The notes under the pieces are model-generated. The model saw nothing but the letters and a program-made list of their open reading frames with translations. It searched no databases and was not told the origin of the DNA. From contig NZ_QSDR01000014.1 in the NCBI RefSeq assembly GCF_003464085.1, forward strand, positions 52,924 to 116,923: 64,000 nucleotides of DNA, written 5' to 3'. The position numbers and the translations under genes are program-made. Of the stretch, positions 28,316 through 37,571 are shown one piece after another. The first letter of the stretch is position 1; each line of letters starts with the position of its first letter. The stretch comes from Clostridium sp. AM58-1XD (lineage in GTDB: Bacteria > Bacillota > Clostridia > Lachnospirales > Lachnospiraceae).

Positions 28316-29434
28316 TCAATAGTGCTGTCCGGAATCAAAAAGAATCGCAATATAAAGTTTCAGTGCATCACAAGTATTCCTTGGATCATAGCCGGTCTGT
28401 TCCTTTATTTTGTTGAGTTTATACTGAAGCGTATTTTTGTGTATGTACAGCATCTCTGCTGTTTTGCCTATGGAACCGCTCTGTGTGAAAAATGTGCGCA
28501 GCAGTACCTTCCACTCATCCACATCACTTTTTTTGCAGTTGGCAAACACCTTGCTGACAAAATCCGTCTTTATCTGAGCCGGTATTTCCTCCACCAGCAG
28601 ATCGATGGAAAGCTCTTCATACCGCATAACCGCTGTTCCTCTGGATTTGAATGAAATCGTGCAGGCTTTTTCCGCCTTTTCATAGCTCTCATGGACGTCC
28701 CTGTAATCGCAGCTGGCCGGTCCGATTCCTCCCGATACACTGACGGAAAAGCTGCTCTCCAGGATATTTTTCAAGGTGGCAAGAGCCCTCTGAACCGCCA
28801 CGGCGCTTTCTGTTCCAAACAGAAAAATCACCTTGGACTCCACCATAATCTCTCCGATCAGCGTTGCCATATGGGTGGTATGCTGTGACACCGACTGGCC
28901 GATTTTATGCATCATTTCCTCATCCAGAGGGCGTTCGTCAGGAGAAAGTACCTGCAGTACCCCCACCACATACCGGCCGGAAATATCAAGGCCTGCAATC
29001 ATCGCGCACGTTTCAAAGGTATTATCCTCTGAAACAAAATCATTAAAAATCCACTGTTTAATCAGGTCTCTTCTGTTGATTGCATGCAGTCTTTCCTGCT
29101 GTTCCAGCAAACTGGTCCTGATCAGCAGTTCTGCCAGCCGCTTCGCCATAAAAAGCTGATCCTGCCGCTCTTTCTGCAGCCCTTCTACAATTAATACGCC
29201 CACCGGTTTGTCCCCCACGGTCAGCATGGACACCCCGTCCGGGCCGTCAACAGCAGCAGACAGTTCCGCCCCTGCGGCATATCGGCTCAAAAGCCCGGCC
29301 GCACCGCCGTGGATGTCCCCCGGTCCGTCCTTCGTTAAAATCCGTCCATCCATATCCGCGACGCAGACAGGAAGATGCAGCATTTCGTAAAGTTCCTCAA
29401 TGATTCTTTGTGTCGTATCCCAAGATAGTATCAT
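28316..29434 (-). CDS. CdaR/PucR-type transcriptional regulator
   Basis: Probable activator of 372 residues. The N-terminal part (about 1-130) resembles the sugar-diacid-recognition domain: MLHLPVCVADMDGRIL and GDKPVGVLIVEG. The middle has a GGDEF-like fold as in CdaR (FSVSVSGGIGPASCDYRDVHESY). The C terminus carries the PucR helix-turn-helix GSIGKTAEMLYIHKNTLQYKLNKI. ATG at 29434 follows GGGAGGG. It is transcribed divergently from the UbiD gene with 180 bases between, so it probably senses the substrate of this island and controls both sides. Confidence 0.85.
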   Translation of the reverse strand: MILSWDTTQRIIEELYEMLHLPVCVADMDGRILTKDGPGDIHGGAAGLLSRYAAGAELSAAVDGPDGVSMLTVGDKPVGVLIVEGLQKERQDQLFMAKRLAELLIRTSLLEQQERLHAINRRDLIKQWIFNDFVSEDNTFETCAMIAGLDISGRYVVGVLQVLSPDERPLDEEMMHKIGQSVSQHTTHMATLIGEIMVESKVIFLFGTESAVAVQRALATLKNILESSFSVSVSGGIGPASCDYRDVHESYEKAEKACTISFKSRGTAVMRYEELSIDLLVEEIPAQIKTDFVSKVFANCKKSDVDEWKVLLRTFFTQSGSIGKTAEMLYIHKNTLQYKLNKIKEQTGYDPRNTCDALKLYIAILFDSGQHY

Positions 29435-29548
29435 GTTATCCCTCCCGCCGGTTTTGTCATGTTTTGTCAAGATGGACTGTCAGGCTTTTGTCCGATTAAC
29501 CAAAAGCGTCCCGGCTATCTTTGTGTGCAAATACATATTCATATCGAT

Positions 29549-29554
29549 TATAAT
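29549..29554 (+). promoter_or_regulatory. -10 box of the UbiD gene
   Basis: TATAAT 62 bases before the UbiD start codon. The matching -35 position (TGCAAA, 17 bases upstream) is poor, which suits activator-dependent expression by the divergent CdaR-type regulator. Confidence 0.45.
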
Positions 29555-29616
29555 GAAATCATCACCGGGCAGTGTCTGCTGTCCCGATATAAACCACCAA
29601 GAGGAGGCGCTGCAAT

Positions 29617-30996
29617 ATGTATTCCCAAAAAGTAGATTTACAAAACTGTATTTCGCTGCTTGAGCAGCATCAACAGGTAATTCGCGTAAAAAGTGAAGTG
29701 AACCCAGTCCATGAACTCAGCGGAATTGCCAAAAAACTGGAAGGCGGACCCGTAATTGTGTTTGAACATGTGAAAGGCAGCTGTTTCCCTGTTGTGACAG
29801 GACTGTACGGCAACCGTGACAATCTGGCTCTGATCTTTGGCTGCACGGCAGCCGATCTGCCCTTTTACTTGGACCGTGCAGTCCAGGAATGGCTCAGGAA
29901 TCCGGTAGAACCCGTCATAGTCGACCATGCGCCTTCCCAGGAAGTCATACAAGAAAAACCCAATCTGTATGAAATTCCCACCCCGACTATTTCACTGGAA
30001 GACGGCGGCCCTTATTATGCCAGCAGTTTGGTAATTGCGAAAGATCCCGATACCGGCGTGCGCAATGCCTCCGTCCATCGCATTATGGTAACCGGAAAAG
30101 ACCGTCTCACCATGCTGTTAGGCACTGGAGGACATTTGAAAGATTATTTTGAGCGGGCGGAAAAACAGGGCAAGTCTGTGGAAATTACAATCAATAACGG
30201 CGTGGACCCCCTTGCTTTTTTCGCTTCTATTATTCCAAGCACCTCCGTTCCCATCGACAGAGATGAACTGGGGATCGTCTCTTCCCTGCTGGGACATCCC
30301 ATGGAACTTTGCAGAAGCAAAACGGTCTCTGTTGAAGGAATTGCCAATGCCCAGGTCATAATTGAAGGTGAAATACTGCCGGGTGTCCGGGAACCGGAAG
30401 GTCCTTTCGGGGAAGTGACCGGGTATTACGGAACCCGTGCGGACCGCTGGGCTGTCCGGGTGAAAGCAATCACCCGCCGCCGGGAGCCGATCATCTCCGC
30501 TCTTCTGCCCAGTAAAGAGTCTTATGTAGCCTTAGGTGTTCCAATGGAAGCAGGTCTTTACCGCATGGTTTCCAATGCAGTAACAGGAGTTAAGGCGGTC
30601 CGCATGCACGACGGAGGGTGCGGTACCTATCATGCTGTCATTCAGATGGAACCGGCACGGGCCGGGATGGGGAAAGTCGCCATATGCGCTGCCTTTGCTG
30701 CATCACCTTCCATTCAGATGGTAACTGTGGTTAATGAAGATGTGGATTTATCCAGCGCAGAGGATCTCATGTGGGCCATGTCCACCCGTTTTTCCCCTGA
30801 CGAAGACACGGTCCTGATTCCCAATATGAGTTCTCAGACAATTAATCCCATAAGCGCCAATGGATGCAGCGCCAAAATTGGATTTGACTGCACGGTTCCC
30901 GTACCCAGGACCGACCGATTCAAGCGGGCCGCCTATCAGGAAGTAGACCTGTCTCAATACGACATCGTATATCCCGGATATAAAATGGGACGGTAA
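29617..30996 (+). CDS. UbiD-family (de)carboxylase
   Basis: Prenylated-FMN-dependent decarboxylase of 459 residues. It has the UbiD hallmarks: an Arg in NASVHRIMV, the paired acids in IEGEILPGVREPEGPFGE, and GYYGTRADRW. Start after AAGAGGAGG. The family acts on aromatic or alpha,beta-unsaturated acids; in gut anaerobes substrates are mostly unknown. The cofactor needs UbiX, which lies tail-to-tail on the other strand 19 bases away. Co-regulation with the divergent transporter island is likely but inferred. It is not a ubiquinone gene here; no quinone pathway is present in the window. Confidence 0.9.
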   Translation: MYSQKVDLQNCISLLEQHQQVIRVKSEVNPVHELSGIAKKLEGGPVIVFEHVKGSCFPVVTGLYGNRDNLALIFGCTAADLPFYLDRAVQEWLRNPVEPVIVDHAPSQEVIQEKPNLYEIPTPTISLEDGGPYYASSLVIAKDPDTGVRNASVHRIMVTGKDRLTMLLGTGGHLKDYFERAEKQGKSVEITINNGVDPLAFFASIIPSTSVPIDRDELGIVSSLLGHPMELCRSKTVSVEGIANAQVIIEGEILPGVREPEGPFGEVTGYYGTRADRWAVRVKAITRRREPIISALLPSKESYVALGVPMEAGLYRMVSNAVTGVKAVRMHDGGCGTYHAVIQMEPARAGMGKVAICAAFAASPSIQMVTVVNEDVDLSSAEDLMWAMSTRFSPDEDTVLIPNMSSQTINPISANGCSAKIGFDCTVPVPRTDRFKRAAYQEVDLSQYDIVYPGYKMGR

Positions 30997-31015
30997 AAGA
31001 GGAACCGGGCCAATC

Positions 31016-31606
31016 TCAGATATGTTCCTGTTCCAGTCTGGATGACCACTGTCTCTTTTCCTGAACTGCTATGTCCAAAAATCCAAGAGCATGGGCACAG
31101 GTCTGGAGCACCAGCTCTTCGATCCCCTCAGGCCTTGTGTAAAATGCCGGCATAGGGGGCAGGATAATGGCGCCTGCTCTGGCAAGGCGCAGCATATTTT
31201 CCAGATGGATCGCTGAAAGAGGAGTCTCCCGCGCCATAAGGACTAGCGGTCTGCGTTCTTTCAGGCAGACATCCGCCGCCCGAAGGAGCAGGTTATCCGT
31301 ATATCCTCCGGCGATCCCGGCCACCGTCTTCATGCTGCAGGGAGCAATCACCATACCCCTGCATGGAAAAGAGCCGCTTGCTACAGGAGCTGCCATGTTG
31401 TCATTGGCGTAACAGAAGTCCGCCAGCCGGCAAACCTGTTCCGGCGTATCATCCGTTTCCTCCAGAATGGTACGCCCGGCCCACTCTGACATCACAAGAT
31501 GCACCCGTATATCAGGTTCCTTCTTCAGTAATTTCAGCAGCTGGATTCCGTAAAGGCTTCCGGTTGCGCCGCTCATCCCAATAATAATATCTTTTGTTCG
31601 ATCCAT
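31016..31606 (-). CDS. ubiX: UbiX-type flavin prenyltransferase
   Basis: Makes prenylated FMN, the cofactor of UbiD enzymes. A 196-residue flavoprotein with IGMSGATGSLYG, VASGSFPCRGMVIAPCSMKTVA, and VLMARETPLSAIHL, the family motifs for FMN and prenyl phosphate binding. Its C terminus is slightly extended (QEKRQWSSRLEQEHI). It is convergent with the UbiD gene rather than in one operon, which is less common than co-directional pairs; the functional link is nevertheless clear. Confidence 0.92.
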   Translation of the reverse strand: MDRTKDIIIGMSGATGSLYGIQLLKLLKKEPDIRVHLVMSEWAGRTILEETDDTPEQVCRLADFCYANDNMAAPVASGSFPCRGMVIAPCSMKTVAGIAGGYTDNLLLRAADVCLKERRPLVLMARETPLSAIHLENMLRLARAGAIILPPMPAFYTRPEGIEELVLQTCAHALGFLDIAVQEKRQWSSRLEQEHI

Positions 31607-31773
31607 ATGTCCCCTCTTATCCCAATTATTTCCCTTTTATATACTCTATCTATTGTAACAAGCTTTCTTTTAAACTGCAAATGGTAATGAATCCCTGTCT
31701 GACGACCGCTTCACAGCGATATGCTTCCCGGTAAACAACAACGGGAGCGCCGCAAAATGAATCGGGACAGTCC

Positions 31774-31809
31774 GATCCTGTTTCCGTCCATTTTCCCGGA
31801 AACAGGATC
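31774..31809 (-). terminator. Hairpin after the (p)ppGpp synthetase gene
   Basis: Stem GATCCTGTTTCCG / CGGAAACAGGATC with a 10-base loop, 14 bases after the stop at 31823. No T tract follows on the minus strand, so termination may depend on other factors or the hairpin may protect the 3' end. Confidence 0.45.
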
Positions 31810-31822
31810 AGATATCAGAAAT

Positions 31823-32623
31823 TCACTTTACAGCATCCCCCGTATGTTCTTCCCGCTCCTCTTTTTTTTGCTTCATTCTGCGGAAATAAGAACTCATCTC
31901 ATCCGCCATTCCCGACAGCCTGTTCAAGAGCGTCGAGAAGTCCTTAAGCATTTCATCATCTTTAAAATAGGGGTATACGATATCATGGTCGATCTCGCTC
32001 CACCCTTCTTCAAAAAGCGTTCTTCCCTGTATTTCCACATAATAGCCTTTATATTTAATGATATAGTGCAGGGACCTGTATATCCCGTCGGAACGGATTT
32101 CAATCAGATCATCATCATAAATCCTGGTGTCTCCCGTTCTCCTGTATACTTTCGGCCGCTCTGCAATATAAAAATGGCCTTCATTTTCGTCAAAGTCTTT
32201 AATTCTGTTATGCACATAGATATCGGGATTATTTTCAAAAACAGTTGTAATATACTTGTGAAAATGAATCCAGTCTTCCCGATAGAGAAAAAACACACGG
32301 ATTCCGATCAGATCCGTAATATACTTATGGTAATTGGAACAGTCGATATTTTTAAACTTTTCGTACTGTTCATCCCTTTTTCGAATGATCTTCTCCAGCA
32401 GATGGCCCGGCTCCTTTACGCGGTAGCGGTATGAGTGAATTCCTGCCTTTTCGATATCATAAAGGTAGTCATCCACAAAGTCCTTGCCGATTTCCCTCAG
32501 CCTTCCTTCGATTGTCTGGTAGTTTTCGTAAATCGCTTCCAGCTCTTCCCAGCTGATTCTGGCGCCCTCAAAATCCTGTTCTTCCATATTATAATTCTTT
32601 AAAAACTCATTCTTATCTATCAT
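31823..32623 (-). CDS. Small alarmone synthetase (RelA/SpoT domain)
   Basis: Single-domain (p)ppGpp synthetase of 266 residues, lacking a hydrolase domain and regulatory ACT/TGS parts. It shows the synthetase motifs RYRVKEPGHLLEKIIRKRDE, DLIGIRVFF, SDGIYRSLHYIIKYKGYYVE and EIQGRTLFEEGWSEIDHDI. The start codon directly abuts the stop codon of the GGDEF-EAL gene (TAA followed by ATG), so translation is coupled. It ties the alarmone to c-di-GMP turnover in one transcript. A ribosome site of its own is not obvious, in keeping with coupling. Confidence 0.9.
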   Translation of the reverse strand: MIDKNEFLKNYNMEEQDFEGARISWEELEAIYENYQTIEGRLREIGKDFVDDYLYDIEKAGIHSYRYRVKEPGHLLEKIIRKRDEQYEKFKNIDCSNYHKYITDLIGIRVFFLYREDWIHFHKYITTVFENNPDIYVHNRIKDFDENEGHFYIAERPKVYRRTGDTRIYDDDLIEIRSDGIYRSLHYIIKYKGYYVEIQGRTLFEEGWSEIDHDIVYPYFKDDEMLKDFSTLLNRLSGMADEMSSYFRRMKQKKEEREEHTGDAVK

Positions 32624-35206
32624 TTATGACTCTCCGCTCATTTTCTCGTCCCTGAAAAAGCTCTTTTCAAAGATATCCGCCGCCACCGGACGTCCAAAGT
32701 AATATCCCTGAAAAAGCTCAATCCCGCTGTCTCTGACTGCATTATATTCTTCTATTGTCTCTACGCCTTCCAGGCATACGATCTTGCCTACTTCATGACA
32801 AAGCTCTGTAATATAAGAAATAAATGTAGCATTAAATACGTCTGTCGCAATATTTCTGACAAATCCCTGGTCGATCTTTACGATATCCACAGGAATTTTC
32901 TTCAACGAAAACAAGGAAGAATACCCTGTTCCGAAATCATCCATGGCGATCTGAATTCCCATTTCCTGCATTGCGCTGACCATCCGCCTGATGGCCACAT
33001 CTTCCTGAACCAGATAAGTTTCTGTCAGTTCCATTGTAATATGGGACGGATCAAGGCCGGATTCATCGATCGTCGTCCGAATAAAATCCAGAACGTCGGT
33101 ATCTAAAAGCTGTCGGTAGGACACATTGATACTGATATGAAAATCACTCTTCTTTTCACACCATTTGCTGCACTGGAATACAGACTGTGCGAATATCCAT
33201 TTTCCAAGCTGTACGATCATTCCGCTCTGCTCCAGTAACGGAATAAATTCTCCCGGCGAAACATCCCCGTATTTCCCGCAGTGCCATCTGGCAAGAGCCT
33301 CTGCTCCGTAAACCTCTCCTGTAGCTGCATCGATCTGAGGCTGATAATAGATGGAAAATCCAATAAAGCCACGTTCAATGCTCTCTCTCAAAAGTTCATT
33401 CAATTCCAGTTTACGTTCTTTTCTCCGAAGAATATCCGTGGAAAATACTGTCATTCTGTTCTTCCCCATTAATTTTGAATATTCCAGAGAGTAGTTAGCG
33501 TATTTCAGCAGATCCAGATAGTTGTCTGCGTTTTCCGGGTAGAACACACAGCCGGCAGAGAGAGTACAGTAATATTTTCTTCCATTGTGCTTCTGCTGAT
33601 TATGAAAGCTCCTCTGAACTCTTCCGAAAATACTGCTTAAGTCCTCCATCACTCCGCCCAGGACCACGATTCCAAACTCATCTCCGTCCAGACGGAAAAG
33701 CCTGGCGTTTGGAGGAAGGAGCGCCTCGATCTTGTTGGCAGTCAGGCGCAGAATCTCATCGCCGAAGGAACGGTTATACAGGTCATTAATATCCTTAAAG
33801 GAATCGATATTCAGGATTATAATCCCCAGCGTTTCCTGTTCGCCGTCGGCAATCTGTTGTTTAATCAGGCCTTCAAATTCGTATTTATTATAAAGCCCTG
33901 TCATATGGTCAACCTTGTTATTTTTTCCCTGATTTGTAATCATACCGGCAAACAGCCACGGTACGCCCTTTTCATCCCGCATCATTCTTCCGCGGCAGCG
34001 CAGCCATATCCATTCGCCCTTTACATTTTTAGCACGGTATTCAATATCGTGACTGTCCGCATGACCGTCGGCAATTTCCTGATTGCTCTCTAAAAATCCC
34101 TGTTCATCGTGAGGATGGATCAGCTTTCCCCAGAAAGCAGCTGCGTTCTCTACGATTTCTCCAGGCAGGCCGAATTCCGCCACCATCGCAGGAGGATACC
34201 GGAAGACTCCCGTCTTCATATTGCCCACAAAGATATAATCGTCCGTGCTGTCCGTCAGCGCTTCATAAAGATGCTCTCTGTCATAATCAAACGGCTCTTC
34301 ATACTTCTGAGGAGCTCCTGCATTCGCCAGCCTTTCTCTTGCGCACCTGATATGATATTCCCTCTTCTGTATATACATTCTCTCATCTGCTTTGGAAATA
34401 ATCTCAGGAACGGTGTAATGATCTTCCGGATAAACTTCCGCCAGACCGCAGCTGAAAGAGACTTCATAGAAAATGGACATATCTTCTCTGCCTTCTTTCA
34501 GCTGTCTTCCGATCCACTGTATATTCTTGTCAGCTTCTTCCTTATCCTTACCCATAAAGATAATGACGAATTCATCCCCGCTTAAACGGAATGCGAAATC
34601 TGGTTCTTCCACATTTCGTCTGATCACGGATGACAAATAGCGAAGAAGATGATCCCCCTCGCTGTGTCCGTACATGTCGTTGACCCGCTTCAGCCCGTTA
34701 ACATCGCAGAGGGCCGCCGTAAAAATAATTTTTTCGCTTCTGGCCTGATCCAGAGCTGCCGTCATTCGTTCTCTGCCCGCCCGTCTGTTTAACATCTTCG
34801 TCAGTTCATCAATTCTGGCCGTCTCTGAAAGACGGGAAAACTCAGTAATATCTGTCTCATACTGTATAAAATACTGTTTTCCATTCTGCTCCAGTATCCG
34901 TCCGTAGTTCTTATAAATCTTCCCCGTTATCAAATTGGTTTCATCCCAGGTACAGCTGTTTTCCGATCTTCCTGCCAGAAGTCCGTCGATATTGCAAAGA
35001 CTGCAGCGCTGTTTCCCATCGCGGACAAGTATTTTCCAGCATTTTTCCCCTTCTGGATGCTTCAATTTAAAATCCTTTTTCATCGTTTCATTCATATAAA
35101 CGATCTGATCCGTCTCTATATCCGTAATGTAAATATTGACGTTTATCTGATCCAGGATATCATTCAGAAAAACTTCGTCAAATGATCCTTTCCTATCCAA
35201 CGGCAT
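32624..35206 (-). CDS. PAS-GGDEF-PAS-GGDEF-EAL cyclic-di-GMP enzyme
   Basis: Cytoplasmic protein of 860 residues with two cyclase and one phosphodiesterase domain. Domains: PAS (about 15-125), GGDEF 1 with RLSGDEF, PAS 2 (about 320-425, ending GVPWLFAGMI), GGDEF 2 with RLDGDEF, and EAL with AEALARW, ELTETYL, DDFGTGYSS, EGVET and QGYYFGRP, all expected for an active phosphodiesterase. The first PAS holds a Cys cluster, GEKCWKILV then QRCSLC, which may bind metal or sense redox. ATG 35206 follows AAAGGAG; the in-frame TTG upstream overlaps it. It leads the two-gene unit with the (p)ppGpp synthetase. Confidence 0.92.
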   Translation of the reverse strand: MPLDRKGSFDEVFLNDILDQINVNIYITDIETDQIVYMNETMKKDFKLKHPEGEKCWKILVRDGKQRCSLCNIDGLLAGRSENSCTWDETNLITGKIYKNYGRILEQNGKQYFIQYETDITEFSRLSETARIDELTKMLNRRAGRERMTAALDQARSEKIIFTAALCDVNGLKRVNDMYGHSEGDHLLRYLSSVIRRNVEEPDFAFRLSGDEFVIIFMGKDKEEADKNIQWIGRQLKEGREDMSIFYEVSFSCGLAEVYPEDHYTVPEIISKADERMYIQKREYHIRCARERLANAGAPQKYEEPFDYDREHLYEALTDSTDDYIFVGNMKTGVFRYPPAMVAEFGLPGEIVENAAAFWGKLIHPHDEQGFLESNQEIADGHADSHDIEYRAKNVKGEWIWLRCRGRMMRDEKGVPWLFAGMITNQGKNNKVDHMTGLYNKYEFEGLIKQQIADGEQETLGIIILNIDSFKDINDLYNRSFGDEILRLTANKIEALLPPNARLFRLDGDEFGIVVLGGVMEDLSSIFGRVQRSFHNQQKHNGRKYYCTLSAGCVFYPENADNYLDLLKYANYSLEYSKLMGKNRMTVFSTDILRRKERKLELNELLRESIERGFIGFSIYYQPQIDAATGEVYGAEALARWHCGKYGDVSPGEFIPLLEQSGMIVQLGKWIFAQSVFQCSKWCEKKSDFHISINVSYRQLLDTDVLDFIRTTIDESGLDPSHITMELTETYLVQEDVAIRRMVSAMQEMGIQIAMDDFGTGYSSLFSLKKIPVDIVKIDQGFVRNIATDVFNATFISYITELCHEVGKIVCLEGVETIEEYNAVRDSGIELFQGYYFGRPVAADIFEKSFFRDEKMSGES

Positions 35207-35230
35207 ATCAGTCTTCTCCTTTACTGCCAA

Positions 35231-35473
35231 GACATACGTTTCCTATCACATTATAAGCTTTTACGGCGCGGTGTACAAGCAGTTTATTCCGCCAAACCCA
35301 GGCAGCTGCGCACGGTATCGGCGGTAATGCGTTGTTCTTTTAATGTATCCTTCATTCCTGTGAATATCAAGAAATTTCCGCAGCTTATTGTATTTTCTTT
35401 ATATAAGGTATAAAATTGATCTAAATATATCAATTCATCTGTACATCCAAATATATACCAAGGAGGTTCTGCC
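35231..35473. other. Intergenic region between divergent genes
   Basis: 243 bases between the GGDEF-EAL gene (minus) and the HxlR gene (plus). The right half is AT-rich and should hold the HxlR promoter. A short minus frame ending VRSCLGLAE at 35284 is too short to call. No repeats are seen. Confidence 0.3.
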
Positions 35474-35830
35474 ATGGAACACATAAAGAAAATTCCTGAC
35501 TGTCCTGTTGAAATGACCATACAGCTGATCGGAGATAAATGGAAGGTCCTGATTATCCGCGACCTGCTTACCGGAACAAAGCGGTTCAATGAACTGATGC
35601 GTTCTGTAAACGGCATCACGCAAAAAGTCCTGACCAGCCACCTGCGTGCCATGGAGGCTGACGGACTTTTAACGCGCACCGTTTATCCGGAAGTTCCGCC
35701 CAGAGTCGAATATACGCTGACAGAGACCGGATGCAGCTTAAAGCCGATCCTGGATTCCATGTACTTATGGGGAACAAAATATAAACTGGACAGCGCCAGG
35801 AAACAGTCTGAGCACGAGGAGGTAAGCTAA
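35474..35830 (+). CDS. HxlR-family transcriptional regulator
   Basis: DNA-binding protein of 118 residues with the HxlR winged helix: CPVEMTIQLIGDKWKVLI with the conserved N-terminal Cys, GTKRFNELMRSVNGITQKVL, and PRVEYTLTETG. The Cys can sense electrophiles or redox state in several family members. Good AAGGAGG site. The gene converges with hcp. Target genes are unknown. Confidence 0.92.
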   Translation: MEHIKKIPDCPVEMTIQLIGDKWKVLIIRDLLTGTKRFNELMRSVNGITQKVLTSHLRAMEADGLLTRTVYPEVPPRVEYTLTETGCSLKPILDSMYLWGTKYKLDSARKQSEHEEVS

Positions 35831-35889
35831 CAGCTGTCCTGGCTGCACTTCCCATCCTTTCATCCCGGCGGTACAGTGTTATGCCGTTT

Positions 35890-37482
35890 TCACCCCAAAA
35901 TGCTCTTCAAATCCTCTTTTGGCATCGTAACAGGCGCAATATTGTAATTCGCAGCCAGGAGATTCAGTACATTCGTGGAAAGGAATGCCGGCAGAGTCGG
36001 ACCCAGGCGGATATTCTTGATTCCCAGATGCAATAGAGTAAGCAAAATGCAGACCGCCTTCTGTTCATACCATGACAAAATCATAGACAGGGGAAGGTCA
36101 TTGACGCCGCAGCCAAATGCAGAAGCCAGAGCAGAAGCCACTTTAATTGCGCTGTAAGCATCGTTGCACTGTCCCATATCCATAATACGGGGAAGCCCTG
36201 CAACTGTTCCAAGGTCCAGGTCATTAAAACGGTATTTACCGCACGCCAGCGTCAGTACCACCGTATCCTCCGGTGTCTGTTTTACAAATTCCGTATAGTA
36301 ATTTCTACCAGGGCGGGCCCCGTCGCAGCCTCCGACCAGGAAAAAGTGACGTATCTGCCCTGACTTCACAGTTTCTATCACCTGGTCTGCCACACTTAGC
36401 ACCGTTTCATGTCCAAAACCGGTCAGCACAGTATTTCCTCCGTTAATTCCCGTAAATACCGTATCTTCAGCGTAGCCTCCCAGTTCCAGAGCTTTTTCTA
36501 TCACAGGAGTAAAGTCCCTACCCTCGCCCACATGGACCATTTCCGGATATGAAACCATCTCTGTAGTGAATACGCGGTCGGCATAGCTTTCCTTTACCGG
36601 CATGATGCAGTTAGTTGTAAACAGCACGGGCGCAGGAAGTCCTGCAAATTCCTTCTGCTGGTTCTGCCAGGCCGTTCCTAAATTCCCCTTGAGGTGAGAA
36701 TACTTCTTAAGCTCAGGATATGCATGGGCCGGAAGCATTTCACCATGAGTATAGATATTAACACCTTTACCTTCCGTCTGTTCCAACAGCAATTTCAGAT
36801 CATACAGATCATGGCCGGTAATGACGATAAACGGCCCCTTCTCCACAGTCAGGGATACCGACGTGGGCTGCGGCGATCCAAACGAAAGCCTGTTGGCTCT
36901 GTCCAGAAGTTCCATACAATCCAGATTTACTTCACCCGTTTCCATTACAACGGGGAGCAGTTCCTCCACGGTCCATTCTTCTGCCAGGACAAACAGCGCC
37001 TTATAGAAGAAATCATTTACCCTCTCGTTTGTATATCCCAAAAGCATGGCATGGTAAGCATAAGCCGCCATCCCGCGTATCCCGAACAGAATCAGTGATT
37101 TCAGAGAACGGATATCCTCATCTGCGTTCCACAGGCGCGTCATATCATAGTCATCCGTATTTCCGCAGCGGGAAGCACAACACGCACAGCCTGGAGCAAT
37201 CCTGGCCTTTTCTTCCCGAATCCGTCTGATCATCTTCGTTATCGTCTCGTCATTAAAATTGACATTTGTTACTGTTGTAAAAAGTCCTTCCAAAATGAGG
37301 CGGTCCGTATCCTTCGTCTTAGGATTGCTGCTGCATGCATGGGCCAGACCGATCATAGCTCCGGTCAGTTCATCCTGAAGGTTGGCTGTATTGGCAGTCT
37401 TTCCGCACACCCCAGCACTCTGTGTACAGCCTGAACAGCCTGCCGTCTGTTCACATTGAAAACAAAACATCTGTCGTTCCAT
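35890..37482 (-). CDS. hcp: Hydroxylamine reductase (hybrid cluster protein)
   Basis: Iron-sulfur protein of 530 residues that reduces hydroxylamine or nitric oxide under anaerobic nitrosative stress. The N-terminal Cys motif is CFQCEQTAGCSGCTQSAGVC, with the hybrid-cluster ligands later in VFTGINGGN, GGCDGA, LACGKYRFN and MGQCNDAYS. ATG 37482 after GGGAGAG is preferred to the ORF extension upstream, which would add a lysine-rich tail. The promoter has a palindrome placed as for a CRP/FNR-type activator. No hcr reductase gene follows. Confidence 0.95.
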   Translation of the reverse strand: MERQMFCFQCEQTAGCSGCTQSAGVCGKTANTANLQDELTGAMIGLAHACSSNPKTKDTDRLILEGLFTTVTNVNFNDETITKMIRRIREEKARIAPGCACCASRCGNTDDYDMTRLWNADEDIRSLKSLILFGIRGMAAYAYHAMLLGYTNERVNDFFYKALFVLAEEWTVEELLPVVMETGEVNLDCMELLDRANRLSFGSPQPTSVSLTVEKGPFIVITGHDLYDLKLLLEQTEGKGVNIYTHGEMLPAHAYPELKKYSHLKGNLGTAWQNQQKEFAGLPAPVLFTTNCIMPVKESYADRVFTTEMVSYPEMVHVGEGRDFTPVIEKALELGGYAEDTVFTGINGGNTVLTGFGHETVLSVADQVIETVKSGQIRHFFLVGGCDGARPGRNYYTEFVKQTPEDTVVLTLACGKYRFNDLDLGTVAGLPRIMDMGQCNDAYSAIKVASALASAFGCGVNDLPLSMILSWYEQKAVCILLTLLHLGIKNIRLGPTLPAFLSTNVLNLLAANYNIAPVTMPKEDLKSILG

Positions 37483-37571
37483 GATTCTCTCCCTATTCTT
37501 TCCTTTTTCTATTTCTATTCTGCTCACATAGAGGAAAAACCTTTTTCCTCCTGTTGTTCATTTGTGAGTTT

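Noticed and set aside
35284-35360. Minus-strand frame ending KEQRITADTVRSCLGLAE
   Set aside because: The peptide looks plausible but only about 23 residues lie outside the antisense of the HxlR gene; no start, ribosome site or known family was seen.
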